Assembly: GCA_025997275.1 (NCBI GenBank)
Contig: BNUJ01000032.1
Coordinates: 1 to 13,746 of the forward strand
From: Deferribacterales bacterium
GTDB lineage: Bacteria; Chrysiogenota; Deferribacteres; Deferribacterales; JAISNW01
Reading direction: 5' to 3'
DNA: 13,746 nucleotides
Shown here one piece after another: positions 13,471 to 13,746 of this stretch. The position numbers and the translations under genes are program-made. Position 1 is the stretch's first letter. Every line of letters begins with the position of its first letter. The notes below the pieces were generated by a model that did no database searches, had not been told where the DNA came from, and saw only the letters and a program-made list of their open reading frames with translations.

Positions 13471-13499
13471 TTGTCAAGTCTAGCTATACTTGTTATAAT
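13471..13499 (+). promoter_or_regulatory. Strong sigma-70-type promoter of the Rpn-family gene, apparently leaderless
   Basis: TTGTCA (13471-13476), 17-base spacer, perfect TATAAT (13494-13499), then six bases to the ATG at 13506. The expected start of transcription coincides with the start codon, and no ribosome binding site precedes it. Confidence 0.75.
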
Positions 13500-13505
13500 C
13501 TTCGT

Positions 13506-13746
13506 ATGGGTAGCAGGAACGTTGCAGAGCGGTTGAATCCGTTGAATGATTTTGCGTTTAAGAAAACGTTAGGGGAGCGTGGGCAGAGTGAGCCTTTGCT
13601 CATGGCTTTTCTTAATGCGGTGTTAAAGGATACTAGGAAAAAGCCTATCGTTTCACTTGAAATACTAGACAACAGGGAACTCTCTGCACTAACAATACAC
13701 GGGAAGTTATCTAGGCTTGACGTGTTAGCACAGCTTGAGGACAAGA
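13506..13746 (+). CDS. Rpn-family PD-(D/E)XK nuclease / putative transposase, N-terminal part (cut by window end)
   Basis: Eighty codons are visible and the frame is open at the right edge. The start LNPLNDFAFKKTLGE (about 10-24), then LLMAFLNAVL (about 31-40), and GKLSRLDVLAQLED (about 65-78) are the hallmark order of the Rpn family (recombination-promoting nucleases, often annotated as a PD-(D/E)XK nuclease family transposase). The D of RLDV is the first expected catalytic residue; the later ExQ motif lies beyond the window. These genes are often present in many copies per genome and vary at their C-termini. ATG 13506 is chosen because the promoter ends right before it and the family's conserved block begins about ten residues later. 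No Shine-Dalgarno sequence is visible. Confidence 0.88.
   Translation, partial: MGSRNVAERLNPLNDFAFKKTLGERGQSEPLLMAFLNAVLKDTRKKPIVSLEILDNRELSALTIHGKLSRLDVLAQLEDK

Overview
The window looks like a chromosomal segment of a Gram-negative (diderm) bacterium of moderate to low GC content. The grounds are a YajC-SecD-SecF export cluster, a CcmD-like membrane peptide, a secreted repeat protein with a cleavable signal, and frequent ATA, AGA and AGG codons. The flavour recalls Desulfobacterota or Deferribacterota, but the phylum cannot be fixed from this sequence and that guess is weak.

Layout from left to right. (1) 1-767 (+): the C-terminal part of an AbiEii/AbiGii-type nucleotidyltransferase toxin, visibly GC-richer than the rest, so probably acquired. 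(2) 853-3075 (-): a large multi-span membrane protein resembling GT39/PMT-type glycosyltransferases. (3) 3076-3390: an insertion scar with a 14-G tract and the last 41 codons of an IS30-family transposase. It appears to have cut the 3' end off nth. (4) 3388-5581 (-): tmk, holB and nth, a tightly coupled operon (ATGA overlaps at both joints) for dTTP synthesis, clamp loading and base excision repair. (5) 5657-5947 (+): a SmtB/CzrA-like ArsR regulator, divergent from tmk, whose promoter shares its -35 hexamer with the tmk promoter. (6) 5986-9505 (-): an apparent five-gene operon of a 179-aa unknown protein, a 35-aa CcmD-like membrane peptide, a 106-aa helical unknown protein, surE, and a secreted TPR-like protein. 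(7) 9695-12859 (+): yajC, secD, secF and yraN behind one clear sigma-70 promoter that carries a perfect dyad. (8) 12862-13356 (-): a shrunken amino-acid-binding-protein relative that lacks its second lobe. (9) 13506 to the right edge (+): the start of an Rpn-family (PD-(D/E)XK, 'putative transposase') gene, apparently leaderless.

Most of the window is housekeeping: replication and repair, protein export, nucleotide metabolism. Accessory DNA sits at both ends and in the nth scar. The observations most worth following are the nth gene split between its third and fourth Fe-S cysteine codons; the single-lobe binding protein; two genes (tmk and the Rpn gene) whose -10 boxes end six bases before the ATG; the zinc-type ArsR site facing tmk; and the small-protein operon around surE. 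I see no tRNA, rRNA or CRISPR array, and no convincing new defence system inside the window.
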